Below, piece after piece: positions 22,452 through 36,170 of a DNA stretch of 64,000 nucleotides. The notes under the pieces were generated by a model. It was not told the origin of the DNA. It did not search any database and was given only the letters and a program-made list of their open reading frames with translations. The stretch lies in the NCBI GenBank assembly GCA_028274465.1, contig CM051456.1, forward strand, positions 111,963,397 to 112,027,396, written 5' to 3'. The number at the start of each line of letters is the position of its first letter. Position 1 is the stretch's first letter. Made by a program: the position numbers and the translations under genes. This DNA comes from Plantago ovata (Eukaryota > Streptophyta > Magnoliopsida > Lamiales > Plantaginaceae).

Positions 22452-25400
22452 TCAACGCACTGAAGCGCATATTGATTGTTGACTGTACAAGCCACTCACA
22501 CCTTCCGTAAATTGCTGCCTGTTCCTTCTGCGTTTTGTTACAAGAACAAACCCCTCCCCATCTTTCGACTTGTTTCCAACCATTTGCTTGTCGAGGGATT
22601 TTGTCTCAGGCACTGATTCCGTTTTCCCACCACTCCCGTAGAAAATCTTTATAATTGCACTGTCATTTGCAACTGCATCAGCATTGCTTGAAATTTCACT
22701 CTTCTTTTCAGAAGCAGGAGCTGCATTTGGAGTATCAGAAGTGTTCCGGGCGGATTTTACAATGAAACTCAAAAGTATTTGCCTTGCCAACTCAGCCTTC
22801 TCTGCATCAGAACTACTCCTCTTTGGTTTTTCTCCTTTAATATCAAATGCAGCATGTTCATCTACCTTCTTACCATCAGAGCCAATAGGAACCACAGTCG
22901 AATCAACAGAAGAATCGGAGTCAGGATTTAGCTTTGAATCTTCAGTAGGTGAGTTCATTTGCCAAGCTCTTTGAGGAACGAACTCTGGTGCATGTGGGTT
23001 CATGCTCTTCACAGAAGCCAAACCAATTCTATCGGGAATGGGAATTTGGTAATTTAAAAACCCAGGTCTAATCCGGAAACCATGGTTTGCTCTATAATAC
23101 ATAGGTGACCTAGGACCACAAGGTACTCTTGCAGCAACTGACGGGAATCCTACTGATTCAGTGAGCATGCCTTGACTCGCAACATCATAAACACCAGGCA
23201 GAGGATATGCACTTGGATTGAACGGTGGAGCTTCGGCAGAAAGTTTGCTTCCATTTAGTTCTGCGGGTTTTTCCTGGTTATTCAAAGATGAGATATCTTC
23301 GGTATCAGACTGATAATTTCCCAACTCAGATTCAGTTTCTTGACTTTCACCTTCAGCGTCTGCTTTTGCTTCTTCATCTGGTAATGAATCATCTACAGAA
23401 ACTCCATCCCTTTCATCCTGCTGTTCTGTCTGTTTTGGACTAACGCATATCTGGTTGTCAGTTTTTGTTTCTTCACTAAATTCTTCTACTCTCTCCAGTA
23501 AGGGCTTTAGAACTGTACCTGGTGCAGCCACAGCCACTTCTTTATAGGACAAGGATTTTGATGCTAGAGCTGACATATTTGCAAGAACAGGAGAGCCTTT
23601 AGAAACCGAGACTGGAGATTTTTTTGATATTGAAATCTTCACAGGTGCTTTACTTGAATCATCAACATTATGTGAGCTAAGAATGTCGGCTTGTTTCAAT
23701 GTTCCCTTGTATCCCTGTGAACCAATGTCCTTCCTGCTACTGCTGTGCGTAGAATTTATCTTTAATTTAGCAAGTTCAGGACGCTTCCTGTTCGACTTTC
23801 TCATGGCTCCAGTTCCTGACCGTCCTTTTGAATTAGCTTCCTGCCATCCTTCTTCTGAGACCACTTCTTGGATAGTTTCTTCATGAGCCATGTGTTCATA
23901 TCTTGCCTTTGTAACCCTGACTGTGTTTTCTGATGATTTAGCAACTTGCTTTTCCACTTCACTGCTCCGTTCCTTCACTACAGTAGTAATTTCCATATTT
24001 CCAGTGTTGGAGTTTTCAGTCTTTCCCTCTAACTGTTCTTGAGAAGATTTCTCACCAACTGGAATTACCTGAGAGATCATACAAAGAAAAGTCTGTTCAG
24101 CAGGAGAGAGAGAAGGGGGGGGGGGGGTTAAGAACATGGATACTAAACATCATCTTGACACAGTCATTTAATAACTACAAACAGAGTTAATGCTTTTTAT
24201 TTTGATTGCATTGAAGATGGAAATATTTCAAAGAACTGATTTAACCTCATGTGCAAGAAGAGAAGTTTAGCAGCAGTGTGTGGGGAATCAAGTATTCATC
24301 TCCAAAAAAATAGAAGGATTTGTACCTTTGACCGGCGTCTCCTTCGAGCATCCGTTGCCTTTGATCCCTGATCAGGACTTATATAATCAAGGAGATCTGA
24401 AACACTGCACAAGAAGGTCAATGTGTTTGGGTTCGCCATGGCACGGTAGAAGGTCCAAAACCAAGTAATATGGAAATACCATATCAGTACCTCAGATGAC
24501 CTTTGCTGGCAATGGATGCATCTTGTTTCGGAATTCCATTACGTGCTGCTTCTTGCTGTTCCAAAGCTTTTGATTCAAAATATTCAAGCCATGCAGCAGC
24601 ATCCTGCAGGTAATTTGAACTTTACACATCCGCTTCCATAATCATAGAAGTCCAAACTTCTTTTTTTTCTTTCTCTTTTTTCTTTTTTTTTATTAGGGTA
24701 TATTCCCAGAAAAAATATTAAGTGGTCGAACTCGAACAGCCACTTCTCATAATTTCATGAAACTAGAATGAATGGCACTTCATGAAAGAACATGTAATTA
24801 GTCCTTTCGACAGATTCGTCAAGTGGATGACAATAGCATTATCAATTTCTCTTTCGTATCTATGTGAAAAGAAGTCAAAATTTCTAACCTGAGTACGTAA
24901 ATCCTCTGCTCCCAATTTAGCCTGGAGAATTTGTAATGTAGTTTGTTCATGTTGCACACTGAGTGAATATGCCTCCATCAGCGAAAGAGCTATAGCTATT
25001 GCATGATAGCTAGCAGCAGTCTGTAAAAAAGCAGATCATTGACCACGACATGTTAATGCAGTTAAGAAGTACTCCATGCTAATACAGTAATACTTGGATC
25101 GGCAGGCACATCGAGCACAAAATTTTAAGATATGGAGAACATGGAAACAGACCTGTATGTGATCTGCACCCAATAATCGTTTATTGCAGTTAAGGGCTTC
25201 ATGCAGATATCTGAGAGCAACATGAACATTTCCCATGCCCTCTTCCATCATAGCCACATTAATGTAGGTAGCTGCAGTGTTTGGGTGAGATAGTCCACAT
25301 GTGAAATGAAGAAGGTACAATGCACGGTTGACATATCTGCCCAAGGTTATGAACAAAAACGATTAAGAGCTTGTTTAAATTATACAAAAAGTGAAGATAT

Positions 25401-28400
25401 CTGAATCCAATTTGTCGTACAGGAGTGCAACAGATAGGGACCCAAGAAAAATGAATAACTTTGGCTATGTAAAGGAAATCTGGATTCTCTTAGGCAGAGG
25501 GAGAATAACTTGACATTAAGCAGCATTAAACCAAAAATGCTCATTTAGAAACAAAATAAAAAGATCAACGGAAATCAATATTTAAAACCAAAAGAAGATG
25601 GAGATGAATCCAGATGAATCTTTAAGAAAAAAAATGAATTTTTCCTAAACAAAGAACAAACACGGTCTTTAGATAATCTTGGGACGGCAATTATGCTCCA
25701 ATCTCTATAACCTGACCAAAATAAATCATGTGCTCGAGCAGAAACTTTTACATGCACTGATGTTTGGAAACCTAATATCTTATAGGTACTTTTTATAACA
25801 TTATTTGCCAGCAAATATTATTCAAAATATGGTTTTCCAAACAAAGAAACATATCCAACTCACTTCAGGGCCAGCTCGATATGTTGAAGACGATAGTAAA
25901 ATACAGAGAGATCCCCATAGCTCTTCATTGTATCTGGATGGTCAAGACCCAGCTCCCTCTCATTAATATCCAATGCCTTCTGCTGATATATGGTAGCCTG
26001 CACAATATATCAAATCAGGAAACATCAGTTTGGCTCATTCCTTCAATTCTGTCCACACTACAGCTCTATTCAGAAAACAAAAATTAAAAAAGAAAAGGCA
26101 CCCAAAGAACGAGAATAAGCTACAGAAGTTTGTTACAAAAGTGATAAGAGTATAAATAAGTTAACATTAAAGAAGAGCAGATGTTTTTCTTACCTGATTA
26201 AAGTCCCCAGTGTGATACAGAACAACTGCTAGAAGACTGTAAGCACTGGCGGTTGTACGGTGATAAGGGCCACATACGGCTATCATTTTTGCAAGGGCCT
26301 TCAGTTTGGGGACAGACAAAATTTCAGTATGTGGAGAAGTGAAATAATAAATACAAACAAACAAATAGCATGCCATTGTGGTACCTTAGTTCCATAGTTA
26401 ACAGCATCTTCCAACTTCCCTTTGTCCAGTGCAATCTTGGACGACTCCAATAAAGTACGGCCATCAGCAGAAGAACAACCCACGTTCTGTATATTACGAA
26501 GTAAGAAACATGACACCAGGAAGCAATCATAAAACAAGAAAGTGAACTCAAAATTTGAAGCCTGTCTGCTCGACTAGTCTTACCTTGCACACTGGCACAA
26601 TACTGATAATATCAGATTTTTTGAAAGGAGAAGTACTCTCAAAATCATAGTCCTTAGGAAGCAATTCAAGTCCAACCTAAAAACGAAACAAAATAAGATC
26701 TTTGCACATATGCCAAGGATTTCAAAAATTTTAATCATTTTATTTCACCGAGTACCTTTTGACAGAGACCCCTGAGAATTGTTAACTTCCGCAAGTGTGA
26801 GAATTCATCTTTCAGTATCCAACCAAATCTTTTTTCCAAAAATGACCTCAACCATTGTAACTTGACCAATTGATTGTTCACATCATCAGCTTCGGCATTC
26901 GAAGAACCAAGTAAGAAATTTAAAGCTGTGGCTATTGCAGTGGACATGTTATCCATGCCCCCAGCAGTAGCAATAACAGCTCGAATGACATGCTTAAAGG
27001 CTCGAGTAACCATTTCATGGATACAAAGGGACTGTATGTGAGGAAGCTTCTCTGCAAGTTCAACCTGATTAATGAAATTAAATCAATTCTACATTCATAA
27101 ACATCTTCTAGGAGAACTCCAAGATGCACACAAAAACAAACTCAGGCATGTGTATGTGCATATAGAGAATCAGAGATTAGTCACTTACCACACGACCTAA
27201 AGAATGCATCTGTAATCCTCTAAGATGCATGAAGTCAGTCAGAGTACGCCCATCTACTGGGGAAAGTTCCAGTGATGCAAAGTCCGTGACCTGTCAAAAA
27301 TATGCATTACGATAGTAGATTTGGGTGAAATTTGATAAAGCCATCAGAGATATGACTTAAATTATACCAGCTTTGGCAAAGCAACGTCATCATAGTACTT
27401 GTGTGCCATCTTGATAAGCTCATCTACAGTCTGTGGAAGTATTGAATTGAGTATACAAGATATGAAAACAATCCAAAAGAAAGAAAAAGAACATGGGAAA
27501 TATTACAGGCCAACAGGGAATATCACAGATTTAGTACCTTGTCGTGGAGGCCGACTCCAGTTTCTTTCAATCGTAAGAAGGCCTCTTTAGAAACAAATTT
27601 CAATAACTCAGAGTTAGATTCACAGATTTTCATCTCCTCAATGCTGCCTTCCACGTTTGGGCTGCTAGCTCCATCATCAGTCTCTCTATCCTTCTCAGTA
27701 GAACCAGGCATTGTCTTTTCCCTTTTCTTAAGCATTTTAAATTGTTTCCCAAGTCCTTTGACAGCTGGTTCAACTTTAGTACCATCCTTCTGACTTTCAG
27801 AATCCTTTTCCGATGTTTCTTGCTTCTGTAGATGCTGGACCCAACACGAACCAAGTTCCCATCTGATACTCTTCTCCGTCGTAGCAGGACTACTTTCTAG
27901 CTTCCTCAGGCCATCTTTCATTACTTTTTGAACTAGACATCTTGAAGCTCCAACCTCCACCATTTCAGACTGGGGAGTGCTCACAGGTGATTCAGCCATT
28001 GGCTCATTGAGCATAACTCTCAAACTGTAAAACAACAAAACAGTTAAGATTTTCTTTCTTTCACTCATTTTAGAAACACATCTAGCTGATCAAATCATAA
28101 GACAGAAACGTACTGAAGTAATCATTTTTTTTTTAATAATTTGCCAACTGTACAATTTCGATTAGGTATGAAGCAAACAGACTTGCTAGCTAAATACAAA
28201 CTAATCATGGATTGTGATAATAGCAATCAAATTTATGAACATGAAGTTGATATAAGTAAAGATTAACACATATAGTACCTGTTAACATTTAGTGCGTTGG
28301 CCCCACCATCAGGTTGGTCCTCAATCGAAATATCTTGCTTTCCCTTTTTAATTTCTCCAGCGACCCTGACTGTAGCACTGTAACCACAAAGTCTTACGAC

Positions 28401-31400
28401 CACGACACCCAAGGAAGAAGTATCCTGCAAGCGGCAGAAAACATTTTTACTCTCATGTAGTACAACTCCATACAAACTAAAGAGGAATGTGGTACTGCAG
28501 TTAAATGTTAATTGCTTAACTGTAGCCTAGAAGTAACTAGATATCAGTTGGAAGATGAACACATACATGACAATACAGGATTCCTATTTTTAAGGATGTC
28601 AAACGCCACATTTCTAAGATGCAGAAGTGGATCGATTGGACTCCATTTTTATTTGATAAAGAAAAATAAATTAGATACTTAATAGTTGAATTGATGGTGG
28701 CAGGTCATGAGATGAGGGCATAAGTTATGCGTTGTAAGAGACTAATTGTAAAGAAGGAAGAAACAGAATTCAGTGCACACATTCAGTATAACAAGACTGC
28801 AGTCTAATGAGTTCTCCCGTTGCCTAGGATCATTTCTAAAAGTTCTGTCTGCTAAATTTTCAATTTAGTAAGTCGTCCCCTGTTAAATATCAAGACATGA
28901 GCAGATCTAACATTCATTACTTGGAGTATATAAGTAGCTTTTCAGGTTGAAGTACATACTACTGGGCTATGTAATTTCCTGGTTTACAGCCAACTTTATT
29001 GACGTTAAACAGGCCATTGGTTAAAGTAGTTTAGAGTAAGAGGTACTTACATGTACAACCACACTTTCATCAGCAGTTACTCCTTTAACTAGATTTCTCT
29101 GACAAACTTCTTCAACCGATTCATTAAAGGCTTTACCACCAATAACTTTTGGTTCTTTTTCAAAACTTGCATCTGCACAATCTCTCTTGACAGTAATAGA
29201 AAGGTCTCCTATACGACTCTCATGCACGACTGCACCCGGAGAATAATTTGATGTAGTCATAGCGGTGGATTCTATCACTTTCTGAATGGACGATACAGCT
29301 TTAAAGACGGAGACATCAACAAAAAGATTATGAAGCAAAAAAGCCTTTCTATCCCGAACAACTCTCTCCTCTTCAGTTTTGCATGGAAGGTTTGCCAAAA
29401 TTGCAAAGTCTGTTGCCCATGGTCTACGGTCATACTCACCTAATCTTCCCTGTCCACCACCATTTCCTCCCCATTTCTCATCCTCTGCTGGCAGAGGCAC
29501 GAAATGCAGTGTAGAATCAACAACAGATGTAGGCACGAGCCAGGTATTGGCGCGGAATCCATATGGAAGGTTACCAAACTGAAAAGCATTAAAGCGAGTC
29601 AGCCTCTTACTATTACCTTAATCTGGGGGGAAAACATACAGTCATATTTATAAAATGTCACCTTGTTGTGCTCAACAAATGCTTTCATCAATGACGAATA
29701 TGCCTGCATAAGGCATCAGAATTATCGTTGTATAAGGCACCAACATCTTGAAACAACCACATCAACAAAGTGAATAAATGTATAACTACTTTTTAGAGCC
29801 TACTCTTGTTAAAGCCTGAGTAAATATAAGCATGCTTACCTAGTTTTCTTGTCATTCTTTAAGGGTATAAATCATAAATTAATTTAAAAAGTGAAACTTA
29901 CATTGGCGAAAGCTTGACTTTGCTGTTGAAGAAGATCCACCAAGGAATAGCTCTGTAAATAATGTTTTCCCATAGTGTAAAAACCTTTAACCGATGCCAT
30001 CACTTGTATGATCTTCCCGTTGCATATTTTGATCTGCATATCCATGACATGTTGTTTCATCAGTCTCGGACAAAACCTTCATCCCAGCAACAACAACAAA
30101 GTTCAACTAGAAACAAATTTCCTTTGGATGTTTTCACTTGGTTAAAGACTTAAAGTCCATCAACAAAGAACAAACATAGATGCTGGTATCATAAACTAAG
30201 TAACTCGTTGATCACATTCTATACGAACACAAACACGAACTCCACTAATTCTGCGAAAATCAGCTAAACTGAAATAAATCATCACATTCACAGCTAAATT
30301 TAACAGAATTACTGACAAATCACCTGCATCTCAAAATAATCCCCTTCTCGGTGCGTTTCATCACTGTTCCTCTCCACTCTCTTCAACTCTGAAATTTCCA
30401 TAGCAGAATTAACCAATCAATTACACTAAGACATACATAACCTAAGCTAAACCAACAGCTTAAGAGAGATAGAGATTAAAACTTACGTAGTATCGGAGGA
30501 GTGAGGTTCGAGAAAGAGAAGAACTCATAGAAATCGGAGAGCTTCGGGATCGGATGAATCGCCACCATATCGTACGCCTCCGAGATCGCCGGAGCAGGAC
30601 TATCCGGCGACGACAACTCCCCATCCTGCGGCTGTGGTGCGGCGGTGCCGTGGTTGTTTTTGTTCTTCTTAGGGCGGGACTCAGCTCCTCCATTGCCGGC
30701 CTTGGGCTTTGCAAAGCGCGTGGTGCAAGCGACAATGTCCAGGAGCCTACGCACGTGAGACACGGCGCGTGACTCGTCTGTGTAGTCCTCTGCAGTAACA
30801 GTGGCATTTTTGTTAATAATGCAAATTATAAGGGTCAAATTCGATCTGTTTGTTATTGGAACAGCGACTTTTACTACTTTGACCAAAATGATGCTTAAAA
30901 GTTTAGAAAACGTTTTTGTTTGCTTCGATGAAATAAACATGTTTATATAAACACTCGAGAAAAGCAAAAATTAATTTAATTGTGAAATACTAAAACCCAC
31001 ATGTATCGCGTGGTGCAATGCCATGCGAAAATGGACGAGAGTATGTTTAATTTATGTCGGGATTCTCCAACATATCCATATTACTCCCTCCCTTCCAATA
31101 TAAACTCTCTAATGGAGTGTTTTATCTTAAATTAAAGGTTACTAATACATAATTAGCTTATCTTAAATTTTGACTAACAAAAATGATATTTTGGTACCAT
31201 GTAGAAATGTAACTATCAACCGGGATTGTTCGAAAGTTAAAATTAATTATTTATATTAGGCCGAACTAGGAGTGAAATATGAACAAATGTGATATAGTTC
31301 GTTGTTTTATGGAGAAAAAAAAATGTTACTACTAGGTAGGAGTATTGTTTTATATATGAATTAATTAATAAATAATAAACTATGAGTGCTATATAAGTAA

Positions 31401-33353
31401 TAAATAAATGTGCGGGGAATAATATATGTAAAAGATTACGAGGAAAAAGTATTTGTAAAAAAATTAAATAGAGGATGAAGTTTCTGGTGAAACACTGCAA
31501 AATACTTACAAACATGAAACTTTTGGGCTAAAGAAGTGAGTGCTGCTATTCTTACCAGTATTTAATTACCGACATTTCTAAAGTGGGATGGGTAGTAAAT
31601 TTGTCAACTTTCGGTTATATAAATATGGAAACAATCTGTAATCAACCGTTAGTGCCACTTAAAATAAGATAGAATCACCCACCCGCTAAGGTGAATTAAG
31701 ATCACACCAAACACACAGTTAATTGATAAAAGAAAATATCCACGAATCACCCTTATGTTCTACTGAAAATGTCCAAACTTTTTACTTTTTGGACACCATA
31801 ACTAATCAATTTTTAAAAAATGATAAAATTTCTATTTCAATCAATCAATATTATCCTTATTTTAATCATTATTCTCGAACTTCTGAAATTTAATCATTAT
31901 TCTCGAACTTCTGAAATTGTGTAATATTTTTAAAAAAATATATAAATAGTACAGGTATACTACTACTTTAGGAGTATATATTCGTGACCCAAACTAGTGC
32001 TAATCACGACATGCTCACTAGTAGTGTTGAGTTGCACGAGACTTTTTAATAATAATGTTATCATCATTTCCAGGAACTTGACGATTGGGCAGTGTGATAA
32101 ATTGACGCCTCCGATAAGCTCAATGGAAATTCCCAAAATTATTTTCACAATTTTCCGATTTGATGAAAATGTGTGTAGCGGTAGGTAGATTTGATACTCC
32201 ATGGCATATTGACATATTCCCTCCAAGCTGTGTGTCACACCGGCCCCACACAATCATTTAATGGACCATACTATTTATAGCAAAAATGTAATTAATATAC
32301 CTTAAAATTAAACAATAAAATAAAAATAAAAATTTAGGTAGCCGTTAAAAATATTTTGCTAAGAACCCTAAGCAAAAGATCTTGGAACATCCGTCCTAGC
32401 TCCAATTTAGCTGTCGCATAGAACTTAATTCTTAAATGTCCCAAGTAACCCCACAAATATGTTGGAGGCAATTGCCATGATGTGCAACATGTGTAGTACT
32501 TGTTGAAATGCATTTACCATCCTAGTACATTTACGTTTGCGCGGTCCTATCGCATTGAATTGAACCGAATCCTATTCTTGAATGACTTTTAAACCGAAAA
32601 AGATATAGTAGGATATATAATCGAAAAATAGTAGTAATAAAATTTTGAGACTTCTAAGAAGCTTCCAGAAACAATTGAATCAGGGAAAGATTGTAGCAGG
32701 TACCTACCTTCAACCATTCTCAGCAAACTAGGCTTGAGGCTAACAACCTCTGTTTTCTCACTCAATTTCTGTCCTTTTACCTGCACAAAAAAAGTCCAAT
32801 GCAACTTTAGAAGTACTATTTCTATGCAACAAATCCAACTACATGATTAAATTAAAATACACGTACGCATTAACAATTATTAATAAATAAAATACACGAA
32901 TGAATTAATTTAATTACCTCATGAGAAAGGGTGTAGTTAGTCAGGTGGCATGTCTCAGAGTTAGCAGCTAGCAGTTTTTTCACATCCAGAATCTTATCAG
33001 TTGAGATACCCTTCAATTTGTTTCCATCAAAAATAGAACCCATCAGATAAAAACAGTAAAAAAAAAAAAATCAAAATCCCAGTAACTATTTGCTTTCCAA
33101 ATCGAGAACCTACCTTTAGAACAAGTTCAGTTTCATATGGGGTTATGACTGTTATATCAAGAACACTCGGAACAACTGCGGAGTTATCAATCAATAACAA
33201 ACAAACAAACTCAAGAGAATTAGTTAATTTATCTTTCTATAAATAGAAATAAGAAAAACTGAACGAGTAAAAAAGCTTTGAACCTTTTTCTTCCTTTTTC
33301 CTCTTTTCAGTCCTGGACTTGTTTCCTCTGCCCCTACTTGACCTCGGGGCCAT
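22452..33353 (-). CDS. REC3: REDUCED CHLOROPLAST COVERAGE-type CLU/TPR protein (1,677 aa, 23 exons)
   Basis: Exons on the minus strand: 33353-33284, 33175-33114, 33010-32918, 32780-32708, 30789-30487, 30388-30324, 30033-29902, 29703-29662, 29578-29051, 28424-28279, 28024-27538, 27430-27368, 27290-27189, 27064-26756, 26676-26584, 26486-26385, 26298-26194, 25997-25864, 25336-25153, 25020-24889, 24603-24491, 24404-24326, 24068-22452. All introns are GT-AG and the sum is 5,034 nt in one frame. The start [20 protein letters not shown] and the end [10 protein letters not shown] match the family. Domains in order: ubiquitin-like N-terminus (about 20-130), CLU region (about 280-560), eIF3-p135-like stretch (about 690-830), TPRs with HP-DT and HPNTA helices (about 885-1075), then a long disordered tail. 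Arabidopsis REC proteins act in cytosol and nucleus and set the share of the cell filled by chloroplasts. The N-terminus ([15 protein letters not shown]) is closest, from memory, to REC3; other paralogues (REC1, REC2/TSS) are possible. Intron 4 is unusually long (1,918 bp). Confidence 0.93.
30790..32707 (-). other. Intron 4 of the REC gene (1,918 bp) with repeat relics
   Basis: This intron is several times longer than its neighbours. A CTCCCTCCC Stowaway-like end sits at 31,084 and an adjacent direct duplication of about 28 bp ('tttaatcattattctcgaacttctgaaa' type) at about 31,860-31,916. No coding exon of the family is missing across it: the codon split by the intron (g + ag = Glu) joins VE to DYTDESRAV as expected. 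The inflation is therefore repeat-driven. Confidence 0.55.
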
Positions 33354-34990
33354 TTTTCCGGGTTTTTTTTTCTCGAAAACTTTGAAGTTCTCTGTCTATG
33401 AATATGAATAACAAAAAGAAGAGAAAGTTAAGAACTGAAGAGACAATGGTAAACAAGAAGAGTAGTTGATTCAGAATGAAGTGGTGGCATTCATTCAATT
33501 CATGCAGAATTATTACAGATAGATAGATAGATGAAATTAAACTGGGCTAGTAGTATAAGAAGAAGATGGTGAAGAGAAGATAGGATAAGAGTTTTAAGGA
33601 ATTTAGTGAATAAATCTTGGCCTCACAAGTACTCACCTCTGTTATCCACAGACCAGAACAAAAGAAATGAAAACACAATATGTTCCTCTCACTCTCTCTT
33701 ATATTTGGGCTACACGAGAAATGTGACGTCCTTTTTTAAGTCGGGAAATTTTTTAGCACACAAACAACAACTTATGGGGTAGGGGGCCAACGGACCGTTA
33801 GGATTGTGACACGTGTAGGGTTATTTCGGTCAGTTTAGTTTTTTACAGCCGAGCGTCTTGTTTTTTCAAGTGTTGGCTTATTAGCCCATCCCCCATTTGC
33901 TGGTGAGTTTTTGAGAGGTGAAGTCTCAATTTTGGCCGTTTGTTTTTAGTTTGTTGAGTCTTATTTATGGGATGGTAAATAAGACCAAAACTATTAACGC
34001 TTTTATTTTTTTATTTTTTTGTGAGTGACATGTTCATTCTGTCACATTAAATTTGTTATATTTAACTCTTGTCAAGTTTTATCGGATATATTTATTACTC
34101 AGTAGTTGGTACCAAAACCGAACTACATTGTTCTGAAGAACGTGGATGAAATTTAAATTCTTTTGAAGTATGTTAAGGAAAAAACTATTTATTTTCACAT
34201 TTTATTACCTATTTTTCGGAAATTTTCAATGAAGTTTGCAGTGATTTTGGAATGGATAAACAAAGCAATTAAGTAGAAGTGCAGGGTGGACTCATGGCCT
34301 CAAACGGCCATGAAGTTAGAAGTTAACCTATTTTTGTCAAAATTAAGTGTGTGTTTTTAAATACTTGCAAATGTAATTTTGGAGTAGTAAAAGTACAAAA
34401 GAAAACGGCTCATTGTACAAAAAAGATTGTAGAAACTACCAAGTTTACGATCCATGTTGAATATCAACATTCAACAGGACTTGCATATATATTCCTCCTA
34501 CCAGTTCAAAGTATTTCATTTCATTTTGTTAACTTTTATTTTATCGTAAATAATCTTAAATGAAACAGAAAACAAATATTGAATTTTTTTATTGAAATAT
34601 TATAATTACTAAACTCTATTCTAAGATATCACAATCACCACAATAAATTAAAACTAAGTTATGATACACTTGTGCCCAAACAATCAGGTTTCTCTTACCT
34701 TCCCCCTTGACCACACCATAAGAAATTTCTATAGCCCCAACTTCTTTAACACTCCTAATGGACAGAACGCATCTAGCTTAGGAGCATAGATCTTTATGCG
34801 TCATCCATAATCCAAAAGCAAGCTTCATCCATTTTTAGCAGGTTCAGAGCCCATAACTCAACAATTTGCACATCATTTGCCCATCTAATAGACTAAACCT
34901 TGAGAAGCTCCAGATCTGGGAAACATAGTAATCCAGTATTCAATGTCATCGCTAACCTTTCAAAAACAGATACTTCAGATTACCACCAAA
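33354..34990. other. Upstream region of the REC gene and intergenic DNA
   Basis: The first few hundred bases should hold the minus-strand REC promoter and 5' UTR. A short GATA microsatellite (GATAGATAGATAGAT) lies near 33,519-33,533. No clear TATA box could be fixed. Beyond about 33,800 I see no gene. Confidence 0.45.
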
Positions 34991-34996
34991 ATGAGT

Positions 34997-35220
34997 TATA
35001 ACTTGTAACTTCCCGGCCCAACGGACCGAGGAGTTACGCATGGGTGACCACGTACATCTCGATGGTATGATATTGTTCCGCTTCGTGCCTAAACCCTCAC
35101 GGTTTTGTATTTGGTTTTACCCAAAAGGCATCATACCAAGTAGATTGTGGTCTACACATATATACCCTTAGTCCCTTTACATTTAAGTGATATGGGATAC
35201 AAGGTACTACATAACTAAGC
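34997..35220. repeat. Probable retroelement or SINE-like repeat with GCATGGGTGACCACGTA
   Basis: The block begins 'cttcccggcccaacggacc' and includes GCATGGGTGACCACGTA, CCTAAACCC and AAAAGGCATCATACCAA, phrasing I associate with a common dispersed plant repeat. The GATGGGTGACC-like core resembles the 3' control box of 5S rRNA genes, as in 5S-carrying TRIM elements, but the rest of 5S rRNA is not present. Boundaries are not defined. Confidence 0.35.
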
Positions 35221-35222
35221 TG

Positions 35223-36170
35223 CCCTTTAATTTTAGATGCAAACTCCGCAAAGATAGGTTAGTTAAAATGACAATACACTCTGTCTCTTCCTAATACAAT
35301 CAGGCCAATAAGAAATCGTAAGATGCTCAACATTCAACCTCAAGGCTGATTCAATACACCTCGTCAGGTTTCCATCTTGAAAATACAATTGTCTTCGTAT
35401 TAGTGTAAAGATTCTATGGCAGTCTACACGATGGCATCTACTTTGGCCACAAACCCGCTCTCATCCCAAGATGAAGTCGAGCAAGGTTTGGATGCAGGTC
35501 GATCTTCAATTATCAGCCGAGATTTCCATTTATCCTTCCAGCCTTTTGAAAGCACACAGGTCCTTATCCCATCCAATGTGGGTAAACGTACCAAAATTTC
35601 ATCGATGATGTCATTGGGCAAAGAGCTCAACTTGTCTAAACTATCTCTCTTTCTACCTTCTTGATGATCATCCAGTAACTTGATTTTCTCATGACCTACA
35701 GAAGTTGCACCCTTATCACTAAACTCCTTTACACCTGCTGATCATTCACTAGGAACCTTCACTCTTATCACACTACTGAGCCCTGTTTTACATTTAAAAA
35801 ACAAAAAAAAGAAAAAAAAAATACAAACAAGATATACTATCTGAAATAACAACTACCTTGAAGAAGAAGAACATGCTAATTACTAAAACAAGATAAATAA
35901 ATAACAAATATCCTAAATTATTCATAATGGACAAACGAAAAATCATCACATAATTCATAGCATCAAATCAATAGAAATCCCTTTCTTATTCAAAACTCAA
36001 ATGGAGATTTCCCAAATTACATTTCTACTTACCTGATTCTAGATCTCATGTCTCCGGCGTGCCGCGAGTTGAGATAAGTCGAAGATACATGCGTTGTCGG
36101 GGAACGGAGACTGGCGGCGGCGGCGGCGAGTGGCGTTGAGTTATTGGGGATGACAGAAAAGAAAGGGGGG
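35223..36170 (-). pseudogene. Decayed F-box/LRR (FBD-type) gene
   Basis: A minus-strand F-box domain is clear at about 35,660-35,530: DKLSSLPNDIIDEILVRLPTLDGIRTCVLSKGWKDKWKS (quoted only as LSSLPNDIIDEILVRLP and TCVLSKGWKDKW), which is the plant F-box/RNI/FBD pattern. It is followed by broken leucine-rich pieces (LRLNVEHLTISYW and NLSLRSLHLKLK) with stops and frameshifts between them. A possible exon 1 ends at a GTAAGT donor at 36,033, but joining it to the next AG leads to a stop. No in-frame ATG precedes the F-box. F-box proteins are substrate adaptors of SCF ubiquitin ligases; this copy is truncated and almost certainly dead. Confidence 0.75.

Noticed and set aside
22684-23886. Plus-strand frames opposite the last REC exon
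   Set aside because: Antisense shadows of the long exon 23 (22,452-24,068).
30460-30967. Several overlapping frames over REC exon 5
   Set aside because: They are other-frame shadows of the REC coding exon at 30,487-30,789.
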